NCBI RefSeq assembly: GCF_041381155.1
Contig: NC_091143.1
Coordinates: 34,958,679-35,022,678, forward strand
Reading direction: 5' to 3'
Source of the DNA: Argopecten irradians
Taxonomy: Eukaryota > Mollusca > Bivalvia > Pectinida > Pectinidae
Length of the DNA stretch: 64,000 nt
Shown piece after piece: positions 1 to 10,999 of this stretch (position 1 is the stretch's first letter; each line of letters begins with the position of its first letter). The notes under the pieces were generated by a model. That model had not been told where the DNA came from and searched no databases. It worked only from the letters and a program-made list of their open reading frames with translations. Position numbers and translations under genes: made by a program.

Positions 1-1093
1 TTATTCACAAGAAGTTGTTTAAAGGATTTTAGCCTATTTGACCCCTGAGACTTTAAATGAAGGTCAAGGTCATTCATTTGAAAAAAACTTGGTAGCCCTT
101 CATCCCAGCATGCTTACAGGCCCAATATCAGTACCCTGGGCCATCTGGTTCTTGAGAAGAAGTCGTTTAAAGATTCTAGGTTTTTTTACCCCTGTGACAT
201 TGAATGAAGATCAAGGTCATTCATTTGAACAAACTTTCTTGGTAGCCCTGTTTTCATCACAGCATATTGCAGGCTTTATACAATTTGAACCTTAAGCCAT
301 TTCCCGCTCTTGCCCAAACAAGAAGTCGCTGAGATAATGATTTTAGCCTCTTTGACCCCTGTGACCTTGAATGAAGGATCAAGGTCATTCATTTGAACAA
401 ACTTGATAGCTCATTCATCCCAGCATTCATGCCCAATATCAGGTCTCTGCCCTTATTTATTCACAAGAAGTTTAAAGATTTTAGCCTATTGACCCCTGAG
501 ACTTTAAATGAGGTCAAGGTCATTATTTGAAAAAAACTTGGTAGCCCTTCATCCCACATGCTACAGGCCCAATTACCCTGGGCCTTTTGACCCCTGTGAC
601 CTTGAATGAAGATCAAGGTCATTCATTTGAACAAACTTGATAGCTTCTTCATCCCAGCAAAATTGTCAGGGGCCCAATATCAGGTCATTTGAAACAAACT
701 AGGCCTCTTAGTTATTCACAAGAAGTTGTTTAAAGGATTTTAGCTTATTTGACCCCTGTGACTTTAAATGAAGGTCAAGGTCATTCATTTGAACAAACTT
801 GGTACCCTTCATCCCAACATGCTACAGGCCAAATATCAGTACCCTGGGCCTTCTGGGTCTTGAGAAGAAGTCATTTTAATATTTTAGCCTTTTTGACCCC
901 TGTGACATTGAATGAAGATCAAGGTCATTCATTTGAACAAACTTGCAATGGAAGCCCTTTATCCCAGCAAGCTACAGGCCAAATATCGATTATTGAGAAG
1001 AAGTTGTTTGAATGAAAAGTTTAAGCACGGCGCACGACGATGGACAGTGCATGATGACAATAGGTCATCCTGACCCTTCGGGGCAGATGACCT
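1..1093 (+). repeat. Diverged tandem repeat (about 150-bp units) with terminal hairpin
   Basis: At least six diverged units, each with TGACCTTGAATGAAGGTCAA-type and CATGCTACAGGCCCAATATC-type words. The block ends with a hairpin at 1062-1093 (AGGTCATC...GATGACCT with a CCC-TTCG-GGG tip) followed by TAAAA. It probably continues left of the window. Short frames inside it are not genes. Confidence 0.8.
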
Positions 1094-1229
1094 TAAAATT
1101 GTGTTTATATTTCTAGTATAATTTCTTATGAAATAGATTAATAAAAATTTTACTGTAAGACATGATCCCTGTTAAGATGTTTGTCAAATTATCTTAAAAA
1201 TGGAGTGAAGATAAGGATCTGTATTATAA

Positions 1230-1317
1230 CTCATTCACCCCTGAAATTCTAAAATGGACTGTTCCAGCCATTGAACTGGAAGAACTTAAATACATCTTCA
1301 GGGGTGTATGGGTTAAT
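1230..1317. mobile_element. Short MITE-G copy
   Basis: About 88 bp with ends TCATTCACCCCTGAA and TTCAGGGGTG. Related copies are at 3511-3592 and 4963-5045. Confidence 0.55.
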
Positions 1318-1353
1318 CAAACACAAGACGGCATGGATAAAGGTCATACATAC

Positions 1354-4300
1354 TCTGATGGAACTGCTGATAAACATAGACGTTTTGTCCAGTCCGCTAC
1401 ATCCTGTGTGGTCCAGTTAGTACATAATGATGGCTGGACAGCGGTCAGTTTGGCTACATAGCCAGGTGATGTAATCTCACCTGAAATAAACATAATTTTC
1501 GTTAACTCAGAAGGACATTCAAATATCACAGAATTGAAACTGGTATCCAGATTTTACAATAAAATGCCATTGAAATATGATGATTTATAAGGAGGGGGGT
1601 GGGGGTGGGGGGGAGGGAATTGTAACCCTATGTCTTAACAAGAATTCTGAACTTTCATGATTAGTAGTAAACAAAAGTGGTTCTACCACAACAGTTAAAT
1701 CAAATTTAAATTAGGTCACCTATATATGTACTCCAACAATGTTAGAGGAATAGCAGGATGAGACAGTTTTGAAACATTACATTGCGTCTAAATAAAGTCC
1801 GATAAACAAGAGGCCCAGAGGGTCTGTATCGCTCACCTAGTTATTATAATGCCAATGATGTTCTGAATACAGGATATTGTTTATTTTCTGAAGGAATTTA
1901 TAGATTTTTCTCTAATTTTACTTTTGGGCCCCATTCTTTCTGCTCCAGGGTGTCAGAGCCAAAATTTATACAAACTCTCTTCCCATTCCCCCAAGGATGT
2001 TTTTGGCCAAATTTGGTTATATTCCATGCAGAACTCTATGACGAGTAGCGATTTAAAGGATTTACCTCTATTTCTCCTACTGAGCCCCGCCCATCCTGCC
2101 CCTGGAGGGTCAGAGTCCAAATAAATACAAACTTATTCCCCTTCCCTCATGAATGTTTCTGGCCAAATTTGGTTACATTTCATGCAGAACTCTATGACAA
2201 GGAACAATTTAAAGGATTTGTGATTTGTCTCTTTTTCCCCTATTGGGCCACTCCTGCCCCCGGGGAGCAGAGCCAAAATGTATACAAAATCTGTTCCCCT
2301 TTATCAAAGGATGTTTCTGGCCAAATTTGAATATAATTCCATGCAGAACTCCATGACAAGTAGCGATTTAAAGGATTTACCTCTATTTCCCCTATTGGGC
2401 CCCACCGCCCCCTGGGGGGTTAGAGCCAAAATGAATACAAAATCTGTTCCCCTTCCATCAAGGATGTTTATGGCCAAATTTGGTTACATTCCATGCAGAA
2501 CTGTATGACAAGTAGCGATTTAAAGGAAATGTTAATGGAGGGACGACAGACGGACGGACGGACGGACGGACGGCTTATGGACGACGGACGCCGTGCCATG
2601 ACATAAGCTCACCAGCCCTTCGGGCCAGGTGAGCTAAAAACCTCTGACCAAGGCCAGTCGACTCTCATGTTATGGAAATACTATATATATTGCTGAGGGA
2701 AAACTTCTTCTTGTACAAATAATTTACTGGAAGGAACAAAGGTGACCTAATTTTGATAAGGTTGCCACGTACTAGCCCTCCACCTCTAGATATAATACAT
2801 ATAGTCTACACATGTATACCAGAATGTTGCAAAGTACTGACCATTGCTTGAGGTTTTTTCTGGCTATCCTCCATTTAATTCTTCTACATCTGGCACATAT
2901 CCTAAATAAACCTAGCAGTTAATAAAATAAACGAAACTAAAGGGAAAACAACCCCATAATTATCTATGCCTCCTTAAAAACTACTTTTATACTTAATATT
3001 GATAGTGAAATAAGTAATATAATTTTTATTTATCTCTATCTATTGATGTCTTTTGATGGCCCTGATGTAAGCGTACGAGAGGTCTTGGAGTGGAAAGAAA
3101 CTGATAACATGCATGGAAAACCACCCATCCCCGTGAACGGGCAAGTAACATCTGACCTTTTCACATCCGTACAGAGAATCAAGCCCAGGTAGGTGAAAGG
3201 TGAGTGATTTAACTACACCACTCGATCAACTTTATGCCTTCTTACCATCAGTATTCTGGGTCTGAGTTGACAAGCGACCACGATCACCAATCTCCTTCAT
3301 CAGATTCGGGATCTGCTGATCAAACAGTTGTTCCGTACTAATGTCAAAGTATAGCTTTGTACCAATGAGCATGCCCAGCCAGCCATCAGCCACATATCTT
3401 TCTTGTACACACAGAGGGATAAAACTCTTTCTCAGCTTGTAAGTATACTCTGCCTCTGAAAACCAAAAAGTTTGTTTCAAAAATATTTGTTGGGAGGAGT
3501 GTTTTATCTCACTTACCCCTGCAATTTCATAATGTACTGGTCTGATCTTTGATTAAGACAGTTCTAAATGTATCTTTAGGGGTAAATGATTAATAAAACA
3601 TTGAAAATACATGTACATGTAAGTTAATGAGGGTAAGGCATATTTTCTGCTATCTCTCTCTCTATATAGACATTTTTTTTTAAATCAGCAAGTAGTGTGT
3701 TCTCTTGATAAATGTTTCCTACCACTCCAAAATGATTCTTGAACAATCCAAAAAATTCAAGGACCACTGAAACAACATCACATCATAAGGAGTTTTTTAA
3801 CCTACAGGTAACTTTTAAAAGCTACTATAAACTAACTTTCTTTCGTGGCTACAAAATTTGCAATCTCCATTTCAATACAAGTTTGCAAAAAACATTTAAA
3901 CAAAAATGGAAATTCAATACTATCAATAGAAGTGATGTTTACATTAATCAGCAGAGAAAACATTTGCAAAATTACTTAAATCACAAAATTCGCGAAAATA
4001 AATTACATGCAAAAGAAAATTAATTCACTATTGGGTTTAGAGGACCAGGTTCTGTAACCGGGAAGCTCAAACTGTAGAGCACCTTACTAGGGTTTGGAGG
4101 ACCAGATTTGAACCCGGTCTAGCCGCTACATCTTCTCTGGAATGGGGTCAAAAAACGGTGACCAGAAAGCTCAATTTGTAGCGCAGCTTTATTTGTTACG
4201 ATTGTTTGGAGGCCTGGGTTTGAATCCCCGTTTGGTCGCATCTTCTCTCATCTCCGTTTATGCATGCTATAATTCAGATCACAACTTACCTGATCTACAA

Positions 4301-7300
4301 CTTGGGCTGTCCTTGTATTTCTGCGACATACACACCAACACGACAGCAGATCTTTCCACTGCCAAGGCCATCGCTTCAAGGGTTGATCCAGCTACAAAGT
4401 TAACGATAAAATGGTATAGGAAGGAGGAGGTTTATTTTACAAATTGTGAATGAATTTTTTATCAAGAAAAGCAAGAGGTATTAAAATCATTTGATATTTT
4501 ATTAACTTTATTTCGTGGTTAAAAGATTTTAAATTGTTCTGTGGATTAAAATATTTGGGGTTAGCCAATGGGGCAACAGTGGCAACAAAATTTGTTGTTT
4601 TTTTCTTAATCAATATAGCAACCACGAACATTACGAACGTTTCCACATGACAAACATTTTATGTTATATGGTAATGGTGTGTAAAGTTAAGGAGGTGGAG
4701 AAAATGCAGAGATCCCCAAAGAAAAACCGCCGGCTTGCATTGCAATAATTACCTTACAACTACCACATGTAAGTTTTTACTTCGCGACCCAGAGGTGAAG
4801 TTGTGAGGTAATATATCGGAACATCTTAACCACTCATATGTCAGCCCATTACCATTATAAGGATTAGGATAAAAATGTAATGTTAAATTACACCATTACA
4901 GGACCCTAAAACGCATGAACAAGACAAAAAGCTTCTTCTTAAGTCCCCATGGATCCCAAGTTTCATTCACCCCTGAGAGCACATTTAGGCTCTTCTAAGT
5001 TAAAGACTAGATCAGTCCATTATGTAATTTCAGGGATGAATGAGTGAAGAGTCTTTGATATACATACTCATGTGTTCCACGTCCATCCACACTTTGTACC
5101 CAGCATGCTTCAGTACATCCTTCAGACGAAGCACCAGTGGCTGACTGTTCCATTGGTAGCTGATCATCACATGGGGGCACTGTACCACCAGGCTGGCTAA
5201 TACAGGAACAAACAGGAATATGGGGAACAAGACATGAAAATTTGCATGATTAATGAAGAACAAGAAAAAATTAACGGACAATGAAATGGGAGAAATGGAG
5301 AGCAAAACAGTCAATGCAGTTTGTTACCCACCCCTTCAGGCAGGAATCTGACAACTTATTTAAATACATGTGTACACTAACATTTTATACCTCAACTACT
5401 TTTCGCAGGTATATGTAACTTCTCTTTTTCAATTTGGAAATGTTAAAATTCATGTTTATTACCGTATTTGACCCAATAAGCGCCCAGTGCGTTTAAAAAA
5501 TTGAAAAAAAATGAAAAGGTGCTAATAAGACGCTATTGCTGCAAATCTATACTGTTTTGTGTAGTTTTGGTTTTTATTTATGCTTGGGCAATTGAAATTG
5601 AGGCATCAAAAAGGGGAAGGGGCGCTTATTGGGACATGGGCGCTTATAGGGTCGAATACGGTAAACATTTTTATAATGAACACACTAACAATGAATTCAT
5701 GGATATAATGAAGAACTCTTCATTCCAAATCAAGCATGTTATGTGCATATGAACTATACTTATAAAAATGCAATTTTAATGATCCATGATGTTTTACTGT
5801 ATGTATATATATAATGTTTGGACAGGCAATAGATCTGATAATTGCTCTCATACCTAGATCTGGCCTCAGCTGTAGTTCTGGCACTTCACGCAATTCCCAT
5901 AATGCACCTCTGGCCGCATGTCGAATTACCTCATCTTTGGATCCCTGTAGCGATATCAGTGCTACAATGTAAGAAGAACAGAAACAGATTAAAAGGATTC
6001 TGGTTCATTTCATACAATTAAGTTAGGTGATACAGATGTAAACGGCGAAAAAAAAACCACTGGAAAATATTTTTATCTTTGCATTTAAATGGTGGTGTTG
6101 ACATTTGTCTCAATGATGCATGTTGTGACATGTGTAGCTTGAACTGACGAGGTTGACCATCACTCAGTGAAGGGACTGACCAGGTACGTAGCTATCAGTA
6201 GAGCATCTGACCAGTGTTCCAAGGTCCCGGACTCAAATCCCGGTCTGGCCACTACATTTTCTCCTCTCCTGTTACAAACTATCTTCGAGTTTCTATTTTA
6301 TAAACCATATTTTCCATAATGTAAATATTTTAATCTTTCTGTGCTCATGGTATATTAATCTGTTACAGTAAACATGTATATGCAGGGATGAAAATGTTCA
6401 TCAATTGGCTGATTTCAGCCTTTTTTACTTTCAAAAAATAGGTCCCTGGTACCAGTAATTCCATATAATTTCCGCCCAAAAATTAAATTTCAGCCTTTTT
6501 CCAAATTTTCCATTTTCATCTCTGTATATGTTTTTATCCTTTCAGACACATTCTTATGTCATGATTCTTTTGTAATAGTCTAGCAATTTCATGTAATATG
6601 GGGTACAATGCTGATATTAGAAGCATTTTGTAAAACATTGTTAAATCCACGAGATGGGGGCATTTATACAACTTCAATTCTTCTCAAGAAAAGGGGAGGG
6701 GCGCTTTTAGGGAGAGGGGCCCTAATTACAGCGAATACGGTAAATATATACTCACCTTCTATGCACTGTGGGTGTGAGCGGATACCGGGGCAGTTCTTTT
6801 TATGAAATGCTAATCTCCAAATTCCGCTGACAGCTTGAAACACTTCATCCGTATTGTTATACTCCAAAATGAGGCTAACATATATATGCAAGACTCCAAA
6901 TTTGAATATTGACACCTTATTTTTGTCATTTATTGCTAAATTATTGAGACCATGTAGAGTCTCTTCAACGTTCATCCCAAATTTTGATGAAAAGTGTGTT
7001 TTGGATTGAAACGCATCATTCAAGACTTCTACAATGAATTTCAGTATGTTGTCATCGACACTCAAAACCACGATTTCAGATTCATCTACGATATATGACA
7101 TCACAAACAGAGATTTAGCTTGAACCATAGGAGTTCTGCTCAGAGATAGGATCTTAAGACTGGTCATTACTCCTGTTTCTCTCAAAGTCTCTCGTACGTT
7201 TGTATCACACAAATGTCTACTGACATTATGGAGGATACCCAAAATGGCTTTGACAAGATACCTCGTGACATTGTTTTTCTCAAGGTCACAAGGCTCTGAA

Positions 7301-8370
7301 AGTCTTTTAAGAAGATCCGCCATCATTTTGAGAGCACAATGGGAACATACAAGTTGTTCACAAAGAGTTATGCTTCCATCACTAAGAATCCATATCACAG
7401 TTAATAGTTTCTTCTGTTGTAACCATGGCCACCCTGGCACCATTTTGGAAATGTCAGTGTCGACAAGATGCTTGAAAAGTCTTTCACAAACTACCACAAA
7501 TTCAGCATGAACAATCTCATCCATGACTTGGATTTTCTTCAAAGGATTGTCAGCACACTGTTTTAATTCACAAAGGAGAAGATCAATGTATTTTAAAAGC
7601 TTTCTGTCATTCATATCTATATCTCTATCTTTCAAACATTTCACTGATTCAACCGTTTCATTCACCAGTATGGAGCTACTGAATGATTCTATCAAACTTG
7701 ACGTTTGTGAGGAAGTTGTAGATTCATCAGAGGAGACAAAAGCTGACACATTGTTGGACATTTCACAAGAAGTAATAGTCGATAGACTACTTGTATTGCA
7801 GGTCTGGCCAGATTGTTCCAAATCACCTAAACCGGAGTCACTCACTTGATCCTCTGCCAGTAAGGAAATTGATGAATCTGACATACCCTCTTCTTCTCCT
7901 CTCTCTGATCTTGACCTTTGACCTGAAGATGAACTACGATTCTGCAACTGTGACCTTTGACTTATGTCCCCTGAACTTTGACCTTCTTGAAGTGACCCAG
8001 AATCACTAACTTGATCCTCTGCAAGTAAGGAAATTGATGAATCTGACATGCCCTCTTCTTGTTGTTTTTCTGATCCTGACCTTTGACCTGAAGATGAATT
8101 AAGATTCTGTGACCTTTGACTTGTGCTCCCTGAGCTTTGACATTCTTGATGAAGTGACCCTGATTCATCTGGGCTTTGGCCTGTATGCATGCTAAGGTGT
8201 TCTGAATTCAAACTTTCACATGACTTTGATTCATCAGGCTTTTGATCAGTATCTAAATTTTTCTCAGGAATATTTGAACTTTGACTTCTGTGTGACATTT
8301 CTTCTGTTGAACTTTGACAGGTACTTGACTCTTGACCCATAAGAGTAATATTCCCATTACTTGTAATCAT
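1354..8370 (-). CDS. ARM-TIR-SAM protein, 3' end beyond the window
   Basis: Exons seen on the minus strand: 8370-6756, 5961-5854, 5196-5068, 4391-4290, 3455-3246 and 1480-1354. All five introns between them are GT-AG and phase 1, and the frame stays open for about 763 residues. Residues 1-240 are Ser/Gln/Asp-rich and probably disordered, with a direct repeat of about 45 residues (about 84-182). Residues about 245-570 are helical and armadillo-like (inference). A TIR domain follows: HVMISYQW at 583-590, the BB-loop region DVEHMTGSTLEAMA, and E623 at the position of the SARM1 catalytic glutamate. Exon 6 gives WTTQDVADWTKRLCL, the first helices of a SAM domain, and ends at a GTATGT donor in phase 2, so the gene continues past position 1. 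If the last intron seen is retained, translation stops at 3232-3234 after four extra residues. A candidate AATAAA for that form lies at 3025-3030. The ATG at 8370 follows a likely 5'-UTR splice acceptor near 8390. Family knowledge: TIR domains of this kind can hydrolyse NAD or act in immune signalling. Substrate and partners are not shown here. Confidence 0.8.
1811..2640 (+). mobile_element. AGAGGCCC-family element with internal tandem units and 3' hairpin
   Basis: It starts ACAAGAGGCCCAGAGGGTCT and holds about four units of about 155 bp (CAGAGCCAAAAT ... GGATGTTTTTGGCCAAAT). A (GGAC)n run lies at 2541-2573. It ends in a perfect hairpin at 2606-2635 (AGCTCACC/GGTGAGCT, TTCG loop) followed by AAAAA. 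The 3' hairpin plus CTAA resembles a Helitron-type terminus (inference). It lies in the last intron of the ARM-TIR-SAM gene. Confidence 0.75.
3055..3224 (-). mobile_element. tRNA-derived SINE
   Basis: The minus strand starts GATCGAGTGGTGTAG (A-box-like), has GGGCTTGATTCTC (B-box-like), then a GATGTGAAAAGGTCA body. It lies just after the donor of the TIR exon and the retained-intron stop codon. Confidence 0.65.
3511..3592. mobile_element. Short MITE-G copy
   Basis: Ends CTTACCCCTGCAATTTCAT and TCTTTAGGGGTAAATGA; intronic. Confidence 0.5.
4044..4245 (+). mobile_element. Two adjacent tRNA-like SINE heads
   Basis: Each has an A-box-like GAAGCTCAAACTGTAG or AAAGCTCAATTTGTAG and a B-box-like GATTTGAACCC or GGTTTGAATCC, then GTCGCATCTTCTCTC-type sequence. 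They sit 45 bp from the TIR exon at 4290-4391. Confidence 0.6.
4690..4850 (-). mobile_element. Decayed SINE of the 41.1-kb family
   Basis: Shares GAGGTGGAG, GAAAAACCGCCGG and ATATCGGAACATCTTAACCA with the better copy at 41130-41330. Confidence 0.55.
4963..5045. mobile_element. Short MITE-G copy beside a splice donor
   Basis: Ends TCATTCACCCCTGAGAG and TTTCAGGGATGAATGA. It stops about 22 bp downstream (minus strand) of the donor of exon 5196-5068. Confidence 0.55.
5460..5664. mobile_element. MITE with TACCGTATT ends
   Basis: Inverted ends TACCGTATTTGACCCAATAA and GGGTCGAATACGGTA, each with GCGCC/GGCGC. A decayed relative lies at 6650-6746, abutting the exon 1 donor on the intron side. Confidence 0.65.
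6180..6270 (+). mobile_element. tRNA-like SINE head
   Basis: A-box-like TAGCTATCAGTAGAGCA and B-box-like GGACTCAAATCCC, then GGTCTGGCCACTACATTTT. Same family as 4044-4245. Confidence 0.55.
6650..6746. mobile_element. Decayed MITE with CGAATACGGTAA end
   Basis: Shares GGGGAGGGGCGCTT and GCGAATACGGTAAA with 5460-5664. It makes the unspliced frame of exon 1 look longer than the true exon. Confidence 0.45.
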
Positions 8371-8519
8371 AGGCTGGCAAAAACTTCATCTGTAATATAT
8401 AAAGGGTAAGGATAAAATAATTAGCTATTTGTTTTTTGTTTTGTTTGCTATGATAATTTCATCTTCTTATATGCACTTGTACTCCTAAATGCTGGATAAA
8501 CAAAACTCTTTGACTTCAG

Positions 8520-9850
8520 TAGCAATTTAAAGAAATTATATTATACCTCTATTTTCTAGTATTGGGTCCCACCTCTACTACCCCAGGGGGGTTAATTAAG
8601 CCATGATTTATACAAACCCTGTTTCCTTTCCCCAATGGAGTCAAGAATATATATATGATCGAAAGAGGCCCAGAGGACCTGTATCACTCATAGTAAAAAT
8701 CTCTCAATGTAATGAAATGTACAAGCAAATCTCTCTATTACAAAACCCCCTACCTGCTGTGCTGTGTATGTAAACATGTTTTCCTCCTAGAATCAAATTG
8801 TCTTTATAACAGAATACCTTAACTGGAATAACAATAATCTACCTGCTGAACTGATAACTATGAAAAACATGTGCTTGCATGGGTGATGATTATCTAAGTT
8901 GTTTTGGTGTAGATACAGGATTGTTTGAACTTCTACAAAGAGGTGGTTGTGAAGGCCTAACACACATAAAGCTGTTGCAATATAGTGGCATGAATATTTG
9001 CTTGTTTATATTTCTAATTGTTTGTTGGCCTTTGGGTTGTTTGTTTTTAAATGTTTCTGTAACTATACAGTATGTTTTATAAGTTATTCAAATAAAAAAA
9101 AATTACCTTCATATGTAAAGATAATTTTAATTTTAAATAATTGGTCAACAGTAATAGTGAAAGCAGAGACAAGTACAATAAATCCAGATTTTAATTAATA
9201 AACAATTAATAAAATCTTTATTTTAATTTGAAAACTATTTTAAGAATTTTTTAGTATAAAATTTTGATCAAATAAAAATTAAGATAATTAAAAAATAATT
9301 GTATAAGAATAAATATATTATGTGTTTTGGCTTTTCATATGCTTTAAAATAGTGTTGAAAATGACACTATAAATATATATATATATTGTTACCAACATGA
9401 CCTTTACATAATTTTAACCTTTTGCAGCATAATAAAAATATTTTCAAGATGGGTGATCGTCTCATATTTCCTCACCTGAGAGGTTGGCAATACTTGTTAG
9501 TATGTTAATTCATATTCATTGTTATATACAGTACACAATATTTAGGTTTTAATTATCTTCCTAAGGGACAGGAGGGGGTGTGTCGGAGCCAAGATTCATA
9601 CCCTTTCCCCCCAAGGATTTACATGTGTAAAAGGAGTGGGTCGGTGTGGTTTGTACATAGTGTAAAATACAGTCTCTGTCACTTAGCTAACGGAGCATGC
9701 TTCTTTGGCTCAGTCGGTAGAGTCGTAGATTTCCATGCCGGAGACCCGGGTACGATTTCTGGTCAGTGGGCACTCGACAGGAATGTACTGTACTTTTTCC
9801 CTGTTCTTCTACACATGTACGTCTGGCCAAATTTGCCAGAACCATTTTGA
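8520..9850 (+). repeat. Fragments of the AGAGGCCC family with a SINE inserted
   Basis: One unit lies at 8520-8640, a new 5' end (AGAGGCCCAGAGGACCTGTA) at 8664-8700, and further pieces at 9553-9620 and 9800-9845. A tRNA-derived SINE head (TTTGGCTCAGTCGGTAGAG, then GGGTACGATTTCTGG) splits the last pair at about 9690-9785. Between 8701 and 9550 I see only AT-rich sequence. Confidence 0.55.
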
Positions 9851-10294
9851 GTTTGAGCCAATTGTGCTTAAATTTATATATATTACTTGAAATGAATCTG
9901 AATTTACTGTAGGATCCAATATTGGGAGAAATATTAGCAAACCCTTCAAAAATCTACTTAGTGGTATATAGTTCTGCATAATCCAGATTATATTTTACGG
10001 ACTTGAGCAAGACTACATATACAAAGTATGGATGTTCCTGTTCTGTCATATCATCAGCTGTAGATATTTTGGGATGTAGAATATATGATACATGTAACAC
10101 ATGTAAATAACTAGGGCCTGTCTGTACTAAACGTGACAGTGTATTTGTACTATATGTAGATTGTACGTACTAATGTATTTTGTTCATGCTTACACTGTAT
10201 ATAAATTTTGCATTTGTAGCCCTTTTTTAATTGTTGTTCTTATCATTGATTACTGTTTTCTCACAAACCTCGGTACATGTATCTTTGACCATAG

Positions 10295-10421
10295 TGTGTC
10301 GTACGCTGTCCTGTGGATAAGAATGCATTACATGGTACAAATAGGCGTCGTCTTATCGATGTTGCAGCTGCTGAACCGCTGAAGAGCTACTTCCGGTTCG
10401 ATGCGGACATATATATAATGC
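10295..10421 (+). CDS. Isolated candidate internal exon
   Basis: The stretch sits between an AG acceptor (tttgaccatag) and a strong GTGAGT donor. It gives 42 codons plus one base, with two cysteines and the segment IDVAAAEPLKSYFRFDADIY. It is GC-richer than its surroundings. No family was recognised and no partner exon was found within several kb, so it may be a decayed exon or chance. Confidence 0.22.
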
Positions 10422-10862
10422 GTGAGTTCGAGGATCCAAACTACCACATATATATATATATATATATTTTTTTTTTTACCACATCTAACAGTGACACTTT
10501 TTAGATAGTATCCTTTATTATATAAATCTCTGTTAAGATGAAAAACTGTGTTAAGTAATTTGTTGTTCTAGTAATTTCTATTGATTTTTTAGGGATGATT
10601 AGGCCATATTGATTTTTTAGACCTGACATGACTGTTTCGTCTAACTACACTTGTACATGTAATAATTGATATACCAGAACATCACATATGTGGTACTTTC
10701 TATCCGCGTTCCAATGTCAGTGTGTTTTGTCGATGTCCGCAACTCTTAGGATTCGCGATTAACATACATGTACATGTATATAGAAAAGATGAAACTACAA
10801 TTAACTAACTTTCAAAATGTGTTCATGTTGAATTCTTATTATTATTAGACGCGATTAAAACC

Positions 10863-10992
10863 TCAGGGACCTGTCACGAATTTCTAATCAACAGTATTTA
10901 TATATGCGTATGTTATGATACTGATCTATATATATACTTGTATAAATAAATATATATACTTTTGGTTAGAAATTCGTGCCAAGATCCCTGTG
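10863..10992. mobile_element. MITE-C copy
   Basis: Ends CAGGGACCTGTCACGAATTT and AGAAATTCGTGCCAAGATCC with an AT-rich centre. The same ends are at 46573-46646 and, singly, at 54921-54960. Confidence 0.6.
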
Positions 10993-10999
10993 ATTAAAA

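Noticed and set aside
7244-8168. Several frames opposite or out of frame with exon 1 of the ARM-TIR-SAM gene
   Set aside because: They shadow the real minus-strand exon.
9690-9785. tRNA gene candidate
   Set aside because: A- and B-box-like words are present, but the cloverleaf is incomplete and the sequence belongs to a SINE head. The same applies at 4044-4245, 6180-6270, 33152-33223 and 44741-44813.
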